Shown one piece after another: positions 11,864-64,000 of a stretch of DNA of 64,000 nucleotides. The stretch is from contig CM067081.1 in NCBI GenBank assembly GCA_034008185.1, positions 86,076,765-86,140,764 of the forward strand, given 5' to 3'. The stretch's first letter is position 1. Each line of letters starts with the position of its first letter. This DNA is from Gorsachius magnificus (taxonomy: Eukaryota > Chordata > Aves > Pelecaniformes > Ardeidae). A program made the translations under genes and the position numbers. Under the pieces are notes generated by a model. The model saw nothing but the letters and a program-made list of their open reading frames with translations, had not been told where the DNA came from and did not search any database.

Positions 11864-13795
11864 TTTATTTAGTAACAGTGTTGAAAGTACCAAGAAAAAA
11901 AGCATCCTTCCCAGTTCATCATCACAGAATGTAACAGTATAAGGTATTGCAGTCTTTCTTAAATCTTATTTTCTACAATTAAATACAAAATACTTTTCCA
12001 GAAGATGAATGAATAAACATGCACACTTATTTCTATTGCTGGGGGGGGTGGGGAGGGTGGAGGAAGAAGAATCTTTTAATAGTGCAAACAAAATTTACAG
12101 AAAAATTGTAAGGGCATTGGTAATATTGAATGTGTGGGTTTAGCATGCATTTATTCTGATCCATGGCCTGTGAGGATGGGTCCCGCCTTATTCCAGTGGT
12201 GTGGCCAAAAAGGCTCCACCTGAGGTGGACAAATACCACAGCATGTGGTGGGATCTTGCTTCCCGCCATCGGTTTCCTTGCTCTGGAGCCCTCCTTGCCA
12301 CCAGAAGAGAGGACAGAACCAGGGTGGGCAGTATAGAGGCGGGAGCGCAGTGGCGCAGCTGACAGCCCCTGGCTTCGATGTCCCCCTCTAATGACATCCC
12401 CCTGAAGCCACCCAGGCGTGAAGTGGAAGGACGCTGGCCTGGAGGGATCACCTCCCGGGAGGGGGTGTAAGGGCACGGATGCAAGGCCCTGCTTCATGCA
12501 GCAGGCAGCGAGAAGAGGCTTCCAGGGATGCAGAACCGGAGTGGCAGAGAGCCGAGTCATTGGGCCAAAAAAGGAGCAAGCCTGCCCCGCGCCAGCTGCT
12601 AGGGCACCCTAAGGGGGGTGGGGGGACTAACTGTGAAACATCCCACACCAGGAATAAAAGCCGCTCAAGACAAACTGGGGGTGGGAGAGAGCCTGGCTAC
12701 TTGTACTTAAATCCAAACCATTCCAGCTGAAGCTCTTCTTCCATAACCCCCGTCCCCAAGCTTTTTTTTTTTTTAATCCCACAATTTTACTTAATATTAC
12801 AGCTGTGAGCAGTCTGCAGCTGCATACCCAAGCTCTTGCCCTACAGGCGCAGTCTGTCCTACACCACCAGTGGCACCTCTCCTGCTTTCAGGGCAACTCT
12901 GCTCTGACCTCCGGACCAGGCCAGGAGTGCCCGGTGTTGCACCTGGGCTGACCCAGGCTCCCGCTTCACTGAAGCCCCTGGCTGCTGCTGGCAGGGCAAC
13001 ACAGTCCCCCAGTGCCCCGTGCCTGCGGGGGTACAGCCCAGGTGCTTCACTACCCACCATGGAACGTGGCCGCCCCTTGTTGGGACTGTGCAGCTCACCT
13101 CCACCCCCCCTCCAGGAACAAGCAGGGCTCTTTCCCTGAGCAAGGAGACCACAATTAGCAGGGCAGAAGCCAGACAAACTTTGTACCCCAACCATTACAT
13201 TTTCACACCTGCTTGTAGGAGCAGCAGCAGAGAAGGAAAGATGAGCCACTTCTCATCTGTCCAGTTTGACAAACTCACGCCCTTCGCACAGCAGCAGGGA
13301 GAAGGAAACAGCCGTGAGGCAGCGAGCAGGGAGGGCGCTGGCCTGGAGGAGCTGGGTTGGGGCCCGCATGCAGCACGTGCTCCGAGCTGGACACTGCTCA
13401 TTATTCTGGCCAGCGGCCCCAACCAGCCCCATTTTCTGCTTGCAGGCATGCCCGGCTGCCCCTCGAGCCGTGTCAGTGTTTCTGTTCCCACAGATGCAAA
13501 CCACTTAAGGCAGCAGCCCTTCCTATTACCACATAAATACCTTCCAAGCACCTGCACTCCACCTGAGAACTGATCATGATGTTCAGAAATATGCCAAAAC
13601 CTCGGGTCACACCATGAATTTCAAATTAAAGATACCAGTGACACTCCCATTTTAAAAAAAAAAAAAAAAAAAGTTAAGGGCTGTCCAGGTACATTTGGCC
13701 ACAGGCTCAATTGCTTCAGACTTGACTGCAGCTGCATGTAAAACCAACTGCCATCACCCTTCTTGTTTCTGAAAACAAGCTCAGCTGTAGGTAAA

Positions 13796-13814
13796 AATAA
13801 ATAAATAAATAAAA
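13796..13814. repeat. (ATAA)n microsatellite
   Basis: Four to five ATAA units in the PPEF1-PHKA2 spacer. They create overlapping AATAAA strings on +, with no evidence that they are used as poly(A) signals. Confidence 0.8.
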
Positions 13815-16072
13815 GCATCTGAGGGGCAATCGCCTCGCATTTCTCACAACCTAGGATTCAACAAGAAAAGCAAAATTAATTGCTACCACTGCCTTTTCGC
13901 ATGATACCGGATAGAACAAGAAACCATCACACGGGCTCTTGTGCGCTCACCCTCTGCACTGTCACATCTGCTTAAACTAGACAAAGGATTTTACCTTCCT
14001 TTACTGGGAAACAAGCTAAGTGATCTCTCACGATACATACAAAAAGGAAAAAAAAACCCACCAAAACCACAATGAAGCCAAAACCCTACAAAACAGGCAC
14101 GACGCCAATAAAATGACTTCCACATCCAAGCGCTACCGGAACTGTACCTGTGCACGAGCCCCTCAACAGGCCCATAGGTTTCCTGGTGGCTCACACAGTT
14201 TGTGCCTCTCGCAGAGCATCCTGTCCAAGGGCTCCCAGGCCCTGGCACCACCCAGCTCTGCCGGGCTCTGCAAAAATGTGACATCACCTCCTAAGGCCTC
14301 CCGTACCTTCGCTCTCTTGAGCAAGTGTCCAGACGCCGTCACGGCAGCAGCGACTCCACAGAGACACAGCAGGCGGGGGTGGCACAGCCACTAGGAGCTT
14401 TGCCTCCCCGGGGCCACGGGTGCTGGTGACTGGCAAGAGAGACACAGGTGTGTCCTCCCCTCTTTTCATCAAGGTCTTCCGCATAGCTGTACAAAAGGGA
14501 ACCAAAAACCTCGTGCTCAAAAGCACCACGCACTATTGCTACCAAAAAAAAAAAAAAAAAAAAGTTTTCAAATCTGGTAAAAAATGGCATAGTTATGTTT
14601 TGAAAGAGCGGAGGGGGTCTCACAGAAATATGCTTAAAAACAAAGTATTTTCTGATATAGGCCCTATCTGCTCTTTTTTCCTCCACCTGGCAAGACAGAA
14701 TTGCTCTGATCCTCTCCACTCGCACACCTCCACGCTGCTGGGGGAGCCCGTGGCCGTGGGAGAGGCGCTAAAGCTATAGCCGCTTCCCAAAGCTGTCAGC
14801 CAGACCTGTGCTGGCTGGGGGCAAAACAGCAGCACTGACCAGCACAAGGAAAACCGCAGCCGACACCTGGAGTAAAAGCAGGGATTTCCCCTCCAGAGGC
14901 AGCCTACCTGGTTTTGGTTTAAATGGCCAGGGAGGCACTTCCCTGCAGGACGCACCCTTCTCCTTGCAGCAGCTGGGAGCTGGCAGCTGCTGCAAAAACT
15001 GGTTTCCAGCGAACAGATTCAAGGCACAGGCACTACCGTGGGAGCAGTCTGAAGAGAGGCTTCCAGGCAGCCCATCCCTAACACCATGTGACAAGTGCAA
15101 CTTCAAATTAAAAAACAAAAAACCAAAAAACCACCAACAACAAACAAAACAGGAAAGAAAAAAAAGCGAGGGGGGAAGAGAAACATCAAAGCCTTCCATG
15201 AATTCAGGCTGCGCTGGAAGGGTGGCAATTATGCCATTCTTAACTCCGAGGCTATTTGCAAGGGAAAGGATCGGGAGACTCTGAAAGGGTGCTCGAGTGG
15301 AAGAGGCTTATCTTGCTCCGTTCAGAGGAAAGCATCACAGGCAGAAAAGTGTCTGTCACCTTGGAGAAGCCGGAGTCTTGAGATTTTGCCTCCAAAGCCC
15401 TGAGGATGCAGGGAAGGCAGCCATTTTGTTCAGATTAAAGACAGATGCAGCTCCCTGAGAGAGCCCGTCCTCTCGCATTAGTGGATATTGCAAGACATTT
15501 GTCTCTACTGGCGTTAGCCCTGCACTGAACCAGGTGCACACGAGATGAGAATCAGGATAAGCGTGTATTAGAAACATCACCTGGTTATTTCAAGTTATTC
15601 CTATTACTCTAATTTACATTTCCCTGGATGTTTCATACTGTGCATTAGTGATTCACAACGATGTACATTTACCCACAGCAGGAGAAAAATTAATGAATTC
15701 CATCACTTCCCTTATTTGGGGGACTTTGTGTGCGAGATACAGCTCCCTCGTTTTATAAAGCCTTTTGATCTCCACAGAGTAATCTGTTTTCCCCCTGGCA
15801 GAACTGTGTAATTCTTCCTAATTTAATATGAATTACATTGATGCATTTTGGGCAGAATAAGCCTCATTATTTGTTATTTTTCACACAGTCTCTTAAAACC
15901 AGGCCAAATTCCACCAACCTGTCCCCCGCAGGTAGGCGTACATGTAGCACAACTATTGTAAAATACTGAGGTAGTGCACGGCACACACACACGCAGCAGC
16001 TAAATGAGAGGTTGGTGACAGGGAAATGGGGAGAAAGAGCTTCTGAGCCTTCCCTCCTGCGTGAGGCATCGC

Positions 16073-57907
<41,835 letters not shown>

Positions 57908-58040
57908 GGCCCCACGGCCGATCAGCCGGCCCGCCCGCCGCTCCGCGCTGCGCTGCCTCAGCCACCCCGGCTGCCAGGCCCGCTCCCGCCCGCCGGTGGC
58001 GATCGGCGCGGCGGCAGCCGGAGATGCCCGCCCTCCCGCC

Positions 58041-58065
58041 GGCGGGGCGGGGCGGGGCGGGGCGG
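58041..58065. promoter_or_regulatory. PHKA2: Tandem GC boxes (GGGGC x5)
   Basis: About five GGGGC units in a row containing overlapping GGGCGG cores, the Sp1/KLF binding type, 135-160 bp upstream of the PHKA2 ATG. Confidence 0.65.
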
Positions 58066-58133
58066 GACTCCCGGCCTCCTCCCTCCGGGCGGGCGAGCGA
58101 GCGCTGGGTGCCCGGGGCGGCGGGAGCGGTGAA

Positions 58134-58206
58134 GGTGGGGGTGAGGGTGGGGGTGAGGGGGGTGAGGGGGGGGGGGGGGGGGGAGGGGGGGGAGGGGGGG
58201 GGCGGG
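58134..58206 (+). repeat. G-rich tract with G-quadruplex potential
   Basis: Runs of 3 to 19 G separated by single A, T or TGA, about 230-300 bp upstream of the PHKA2 ATG. The template/coding polarity puts C on the PHKA2 RNA strand. A second pure run of 14 G lies at 58404-58417. Confidence 0.8.
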
Positions 58207-58460
58207 CTCTCCCGGCGGCGAAATGAGCGGGAGCAGGCGCGGGAGCCTGCAGACCCCTCCCCCTCCCGACAGCAAGGGCGCTACACTGCAGGCGGGGTGC
58301 TTGAAATCCCAAATTCAGCTTTTGGGAAGAACCAGCAGACTTTTCCCTGCGGGGTTTGCAGCTGCTTTTCCAAGCCTCTGCGCGCTGCCCTGCGAGGGAC
58401 ACCGGGGGGGGGGGGGGTGCCAGCGCCCGAGGGAGCAAGGGCAAGGCCGAGTGGCGTGAG

Positions 58461-60174
58461 CCGCGGTGCGACGAGTGCCCAAAGCCAGGCTAAACCGCCA
58501 CAAATAAAGGCGATTTTACACATCCTCCTAAGTTTGTACGATAAAATGCAGAAGGCAAGAACGTTTGTTGGAAGCCTTTTTTTTTTTTCTTTTTTTCCCC
58601 AGCCTTAAAAAATACCGTTTTGAGATCTGAGAGAATGAAAGGCAAAAAAAATGCAGGACTTCATCAGGTGTCTTCACACACCGGCCTCGGCTTTCCAACG
58701 TAATAAACAAGCTTTAGAGATTTCTGATGGAGATGAACCTGCTATTCCCATGGGCACTCGCTAGGGGCATTATGCAACGGGCACTTTTGACCCGATTTCC
58801 CGAAAGCACGGTGACCTGCTTTCGCCCTGCGGTTCCCTAACACGGGTAGGACAGGAGCGAGCAGAAAGCGAAGTCAGGCAAAGAGAACCGAGACTTAGAA
58901 TCTTGACAAAGGCTTAAAAAAAAAAAAAAATGAGTGAAAAGGCGCGTGTTACGTATAGTTGCAAAATCTTCAGTGAGTTTCCTCTGTGCTCCTGCCAACA
59001 GGAGGAAAAACAATGGCGTGGATGGGTGCTGGAGCGCAGAACGGATGCTGCGGAGGAGTGGGAGGTGTGGGATTCACTCGGTCTTCTGTAAGGATTTTTT
59101 TTCCTGTTGTCTTTTTTTTTTCCCCTCATGTGAAAGTACAGCATTCAACAAAGTTAATTTTTTATTTTTTTTTTCTGCACTCACTTCATTGACTGTGTAA
59201 CTGACAGCCATGGTTGAGAAAACAGCCTTAAAAGCAGACCTGTTCCTTCGGCGTGGCCGTCAGACAGCATTTCCGCAGGTGCTGCGCAGCAGGAGGGGGA
59301 CGGGGCACGGCTCGGGGGTTCACAAGCTCCACCAGCCAGAGCTCCGTGAAGGCCACGCAGTCCCACAACCGGGACCGGTTTGCTCTCCCCTAAACTCTGC
59401 ACCAGCTTCCTGCACCGGGGCAGTACTTCTTACTGCGAGGACTGCATACGCTCGGGGGACCGGGTGTGCTGAGCACGGTGGTGCCAGCCGTAGGCAGCTC
59501 GCTGCTCTTCATCTGTGACTCGGCTTAAAGCCTCCTTACAGATGTCCCCAAGCTGGCTTTGCAGCCAGCCACAAGTTGATCCACAAAATTTTACTTTGCA
59601 CTCTGGGAATGGGTTGCAGCCTTCATCGAGCTCTGGGCTGCCCAGGCTAAGACCAGTAGCAGCACACAAGAGAGCAAGTACCAAAAGGATACTATGACAC
59701 CCAGCGTGCAAACACTTTTTCCACTAGTTTAATGATGGCAGTTATTCACGGAGCTAAAATAATATGCTGCTGTGGGTGCAAAATTTTACAACAGTATGTA
59801 TGTGCTTTTAAGTGGCAAAGTCAGAAAAGACTCCCCAGCCCCAGGAATAAATCAAGTAAAAATGATTAAAAGAATCCGAACATATGTTAGTGTGCAAAAA
59901 TTAAATCAAAGGCAGACTCCAAGCAGGTCAGCAACAGTGGAATATGCATTTTCATAGGGAATTTAATTACTGACTGGCCAGACTTAGGTCAGGGTTTTCC
60001 CTGCTAAAAACCAGATCTGCTAGAACCATGAGAGGTAAAATATGTGGAAGACAATGAACGTAAATGTTTTCTCCAAGAGGTTAGGTACCGCAGCCCACGT
60101 AATCTGAAGAATTGTAACACAGACCAGTATAATGACACATTTATCTAAAAGACAAAGTTTATATATTTTATGTG
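58461..60174. other. PHKA2-ADGRG2 spacer
   Basis: Mixed composition with T- and A-runs (near 58577-58590, 58917-58930, 59110-59120). The only notable frame is the Cys-rich minus one at 59430-59711. No promoter or RNA gene was recognised. Confidence 0.45.
59430..59711 (-). other. Cys-rich open frame of uncertain status
   Basis: An open minus frame begins after a stop at 59726-59724 and has no ATG at its head (first listed codon is TTG). It reads LLVLALLCAATGLSLG, then GCNPFPECKVKFCGSTCGW and a hydrophilic tail to a stop. The hydrophobic stretch looks like a signal peptide, but it is also what a pyrimidine-rich splice acceptor encodes: AGs occur just before 59646 and 59637. It could be the last exon of an unknown small secreted protein, an exon of a noncoding RNA, or chance. 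The family is not recognised. Confidence 0.2.
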
Positions 60175-62079
60175 TTGTACTTGCTGTGAATTTATTACCT
60201 TTTTTTTACAGTTGAAAATATAAATACAAGAACATAAATAAATTTACAAGAAACAGTACAAAGGCAATTAGCCAAATAGTTAAAGCATTCACAGAAATGC
60301 ATTCCAGCTACTAGCATTCCAGTACCGTCTTTGAGTAACATGCAGTTAAAACCCTGTGGATAAACACAACAAATACTTTAAATTCTCACTTTAAAAGCAT
60401 AGTCAGAGTAGTCCTGGACATAGGTGACCAAAAGAACCCATGCACTGCATACAGAACCACAAGAGGGTTTGAGTACTGAAGAGGTTCAACTGCTGGACTA
60501 CAACAGAGCCCCAGAGAGGAGGCATTTAACTGATGCTTTTTGTCGAGAAGAGTGTTTCCAGGCTTCCCACACACAGAGTCCTCTGGGAAAGCAAAGCCCT
60601 TGCTACCCTCCAGCATGCTGCTGCCTCAAAAAATCCCCCTTACAGGGCCTGGCACTCCACAGCGTGGTGCCAGTTTGTTCTAGCTCTTGCACCAGAAGCA
60701 TCCAACCTTTGACCAAGAACACAAGGCAAAAAAGCAACGGCCACAGCCGCAGATCTCTGTGAGGAAGAAGGGGCACAACCAGGGCTCACACTTATTTCTG
60801 GTCAGGAAAGGTCTTCACAATGTTGTAGGTCCTCTGTTTTCTTTCAGCTGGTGTGCATGAAGAGCCAAAATCCATCTTTTTCAGTCAAATATCACAAAGG
60901 GAAGGAAATTTTGCTTCAGGAATTACTGAGCTAGGGCCTCAGGATTTCGCTTGCCAACCAAGGGCCAAAGTAGAGGCAGAAATACTCATTACAATAGCTC
61001 AAGAACTGCCCCTTAAAAAACAGCCACACAATGAAACAAACAATTTCTCAGCTACTAAATATAGCAGCTAGCATTTATTCTCTTTTTTCTTCAAAAAATA
61101 ACACTTATCTGCTTTTCTTTATCATTGCAAATGAGAAATGGCAGTGCGTTGAATCTCTGGAACCAGCACTCAAGTTAAAATATTGACCCTGCTGAATTCA
61201 ATGGCAAAAGCTCCCCTTGACTTACTCAAGCCCCTAAGGTAACTTAGTTGTATTTAATAACCTACCGACTACTTTATTTATCGCTCCCTCATTCATGGTA
61301 CTCTGCTTCGATGATACCCAGTTTCTGTCCCTCTGTGTGTACTACGAGGTCGCTAAAGGTTCAAGACCAATAGGGTTTGTATTTACAGTTCTGTACCTAG
61401 TGAATGTATTTAAACCACCATACGTGATTTCACTTACTGAACAAATTACCTTCTGTATTATTGTATGTCAAAGTTAATTATTGCAATTAAAGAAAAATGC
61501 AAACTTACAATAAAAGTTAAAAAAATACCAATTATTTTTCTATACATAGGACTATTTAAATTTATATTACAAGAAATAAATATAAAAGTATCATTAAGAT
61601 GCTTAAAGGTTGGTATTTTTCTGCTTATGTACATCACTAAAGAGTTTGCTACTACAACGTACAAAAAGTTGAAGACAGTGTAGATAACGTTTTTAAAGAT
61701 AACATCGTTTCTACGCACAAGTCGTTAACTTCCTACCTTTATACAATACTACTATGCATTATATCCAACTAAACTTAGTTGTAATGAAAAGTCTAAACAA
61801 ACCTTTCCTTTAAATGTAAAAAACAACCTCAAAAAAGCCTCTAACGAAGAATTAAAATGGAAATGTGCCAGCTGTAATTTGACATCCAAGACACCTTGTC
61901 AAAATAGTAGCTTTTTTTTTTTTTTTAAATAATTGTCCTTGTCAATCCATTGCATGGCTGCCTTGAAGTTCCAGTACCATATATGAAATAAAATCAGTTC
62001 TTGGTCTGCTCACATTATGTAAAACTGTTAAAGTAAATCTCTACTTCACCTGTAAAACAATGTGCTGTTTAAAAGGAAA
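60175..62079 (-). other. ADGRG2: ADGRG2 3' UTR (putative extent)
   Basis: AT-rich sequence after the ADGRG2 stop. Minus-strand AATAAA occurs at 61278-61273, 61079-61074 and 60196-60191; the last would give a 3' UTR of about 1.9 kb. Within it, 61180-61225 (ccctgctgaattcaatggca and onward) looks like an old dispersed amniote repeat. The end is inferred from signals only. Confidence 0.4.
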
Positions 62080-62264
62080 TCACATTTTCTCAATAAAAGA
62101 CAGACTTCCCCTCTTTGAAGTCCTTCTGAGCGAGATATGTCTTTTTTGGCTGCCTGTATCATCCTTTTCTTGAAATACAAGTTGTTTGCCTGAAAAGTCA
62201 TGGAGACACACATCACCGTTCTGTAGACTGAAAGAAATACCATTCTTCTCACTGGAAAGATGGC
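62080..62264 (-). CDS. ADGRG2: ADGRG2 (GPR64/HE6) last coding exon
   Basis: Acceptor tgtttcaacag; two bases finish a codon, then 60 residues and TGA (62082-62080). NGISFSLQNGDVCLHDFSGK and LRRTSKRGSLSFIEKM match the recalled human C-terminal tail (NGVSFSVQNGDVCLHDFTGK, RRTSKRGSLHFIEQM). This is the cytoplasmic tail of an adhesion GPCR; in mammals the receptor acts in fluid regulation of the epididymis. The basic, Ser-rich RRTSKRGS end is conserved and may be phosphorylated (inference). It lies on the same strand as PHKA2 and upstream of it. Confidence 0.93.
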
Positions 62265-64000
62265 CTGTTGAAACAAAAAAGTGCATCCTCTATCAGAAAG
62301 GTTCAGAATCGAGTCTCCCATGCTTTTTTCAGTCACTGTAGGGAGTTCGTGCACTCTTATTTTATCCCTGCAACAATTTCAAAATGTGGATTTTTTCTGT
62401 ACATATTCTGTATACATTTCTTTTCCTGTGTGAAATCGGTAAAAGATTTGAGAGATGTTAATGTATTTACACACAATAGGATTACATATTTTAAGCAGCA
62501 AAGGTCACAGTTCTCAGAATGTAGACTTTGACTTGGAATAAATATCACTAGATAAGATGCAGAATACTTCTTATTCTAGTTTTGCTTTAACAAGTTAAGT
62601 TTAAAAGGTTTCTCAGGTTTGCCATGCATCTGAAACAAGGAAGTGTCTGAGAGAACAAGGATTTTTTTTTTCATTTGAAAGGCACTGAACTTACAGCGTT
62701 TATTTCTGTCGGACAATCAGAATATGGCCTATGTCCAATCATGGGACTAAGCCATATTTAGACTGAGAATCTTACGCATTTAGGTGAACCTCAATGAACA
62801 CGTGTAATGCCACTGCTGATTGCAGCCTATTAATGAAATGCTCCACAAATGCTCAGTTCACTGGATAGAATCTCCTACCTCTATCCGTCATGTTCTAGAT
62901 AATTTTGATGAGAATTAGGATTTTTTTTATTTAAGTATTTGTGAAAATGCTTCTGGTTGGATTTTGTTGGGGTTTGGGGTTTTTTTTTTGCAAAGTGGTC
63001 AAGTTTAAAAAAATCTGCCAGGATCCTGATATCATATGTATCGTATCAGTAGGAGTAAATTATACAGAATACCACAATGAGAAAACCAAAACCAGAACTA
63101 GTATTTCTTTCGGGATGGGATCATTTTGTTAAACACCGAGAAATGAGTTCACAAACACAGATGCAGAGCTGCCATTTATCATTTAACAGAATTAATAAAA
63201 AACATAGAACATCCAAGTTGCTATTTGTGTTAATATTCACAACACTTCATATACAAACATCATGATGAATCAGTAGAGTTCAGCAGACCTACTGAAAAGA
63301 CAACAGTGAAGGTGGAAACTGCTTGGGGTTTGTGGTTTTAGGAGGAGGAAAAACGCTGGTGAGAAACCTCTGTGCAGCAAAAGCTGACTCTATTACAGGG
63401 ATCAAAATCTGATCCTCTCTAACACACCTGGATTCAGTCCACCAAATATCTTAGATATCCTGGAGCAGAATCCTGCTGTGGCTCTGTCCTCCCCTTTCAC
63501 ACTCTCACCGCCTCAAACTTCTGAACCTTCCAAAAGCATAAGGGCCACATTACAGGATGCTCTTCAACTACTTCTTGTTGGGATCACCAAGCGTAGAAGT
63601 ATTTGGTGGCATCCCTCCTCTGCATTTAAACCCTCTTGCAGAAGGGATTCTGCTGCCTCAGTGCCTGGCTTGGACTGCTCTTCTCTATACTGCTTGGGCC
63701 AGGGCCCCCAGGCAACACAGGTTTAGTATCAGTCGACCCAAATACTTCCTATAAATACTAATCTTTCACTTTAGACAGACTGCATAACTTTCAGCAGTTA
63801 TCCTACTGATATTTGTATATCAGCTGCATCAAAGTCTCATTGGCAAACTTCTATTTGTAATGAGAGATGGCATTTTTTTAATAAGACATGAACATGTATT
63901 TCTAGCTGATAAAGTTTACTACTGGTTTGAAAATGTAATGCATATAACTTAAACATCTCAGGATGGGAGTTTAAGGGAGTGAGTTTGTGGTGATGGCTGT
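62265..64000 (-). other. ADGRG2: ADGRG2 last intron (window edge)
   Basis: The penultimate ADGRG2 exon was not recognised here and probably lies beyond 64000. No repeat family or other gene was seen. Confidence 0.5.

Larger units (their letters stand above)
10640..16072. other. Spacer between convergent PPEF1 and PHKA2
   Basis: It holds the 3' UTRs of two convergent genes and unassigned sequence. About 12100-15500 is GC-rich and has several overlapping open frames on both strands (to 184 codons), none with recognisable motifs. For PHKA2 (minus), candidate poly(A) signals are ATTAAA at 15822-15827 and AATAAA at 12150-12155 and 11864-11869; the true end is not decidable here. Homopolymer A runs occur near 13654-13671 and 14544-14563. 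Confidence 0.5.

Noticed and set aside
12033..12560. 175-codon open frame on -
   Set aside because: Pro/Ser/His-rich text crossing a G-rich run; no splice or domain support.
13019..13573. 184-codon open frame on +
   Set aside because: No motif, no homology recognised, overlapped by comparable frames on the other strand in the same GC-rich block.

Overview
The window is nuclear DNA of an amniote, almost certainly a bird. It holds three multi-exon, intron-rich protein genes with GT-AG splice sites, several CR1-type LINE tails in the usual avian form, and one GC-rich CpG island. The gene set and order (PPEF1 on +, then PHKA2 and ADGRG2 on -) match, from memory, the order on human Xp22.13. The species cannot be named from the sequence.

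Layout. 1-10518 (+): the 3' ten coding exons of PPEF1, an EF-hand serine/threonine phosphatase. The window opens inside a PPEF1 intron, so the N-terminal part is missing. 10519-16072: the space between two convergent genes, holding 3' UTRs and GC-rich sequence with no recognisable gene. 16073-57907 (-): what appears to be the whole PHKA2 coding region, the liver-type regulatory alpha subunit of phosphorylase kinase, as 32 exons. Every exon junction from exon 2 to the stop is in frame, giving 1201 residues from exon 2 onward. About 57560-58460: CpG island over the PHKA2 first exon and promoter. 58460-60170: spacer with one Cys-rich open frame of uncertain status. 60170-62264 (-): putative 3' UTR and last coding exon of ADGRG2 (GPR64/HE6). 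62265-64000: the last ADGRG2 intron as far as the window goes.

The three genes are neighbours by conserved synteny and do not form an operon. PHKA2 acts in calcium- and hormone-controlled glycogen breakdown, PPEF1 is a Ca2+-responsive phosphatase of sensory-type cells, and ADGRG2 is an adhesion GPCR best known from epididymis.

Main points for a second look: PHKA2 exon 1 is 8 nt shorter than expected and breaks frame with the canonical exon 2 acceptor, while an AG 7 nt further in would restore it; a short divergent 48-nt exon lies in the PHKA2 phospho-region; a decayed CR1-lineage reverse-transcriptase copy lies antisense in a PHKA2 intron; a Cys-rich open frame lies between PHKA2 and ADGRG2; paired perfect inverted repeats lie in an intron; and the avian PPEF1 keeps a better first EF-hand loop than the human protein as recalled. 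No CRISPR array, prokaryotic system, tRNA or rRNA gene was seen. All homology calls rest on recalled family sequences, not on a search.
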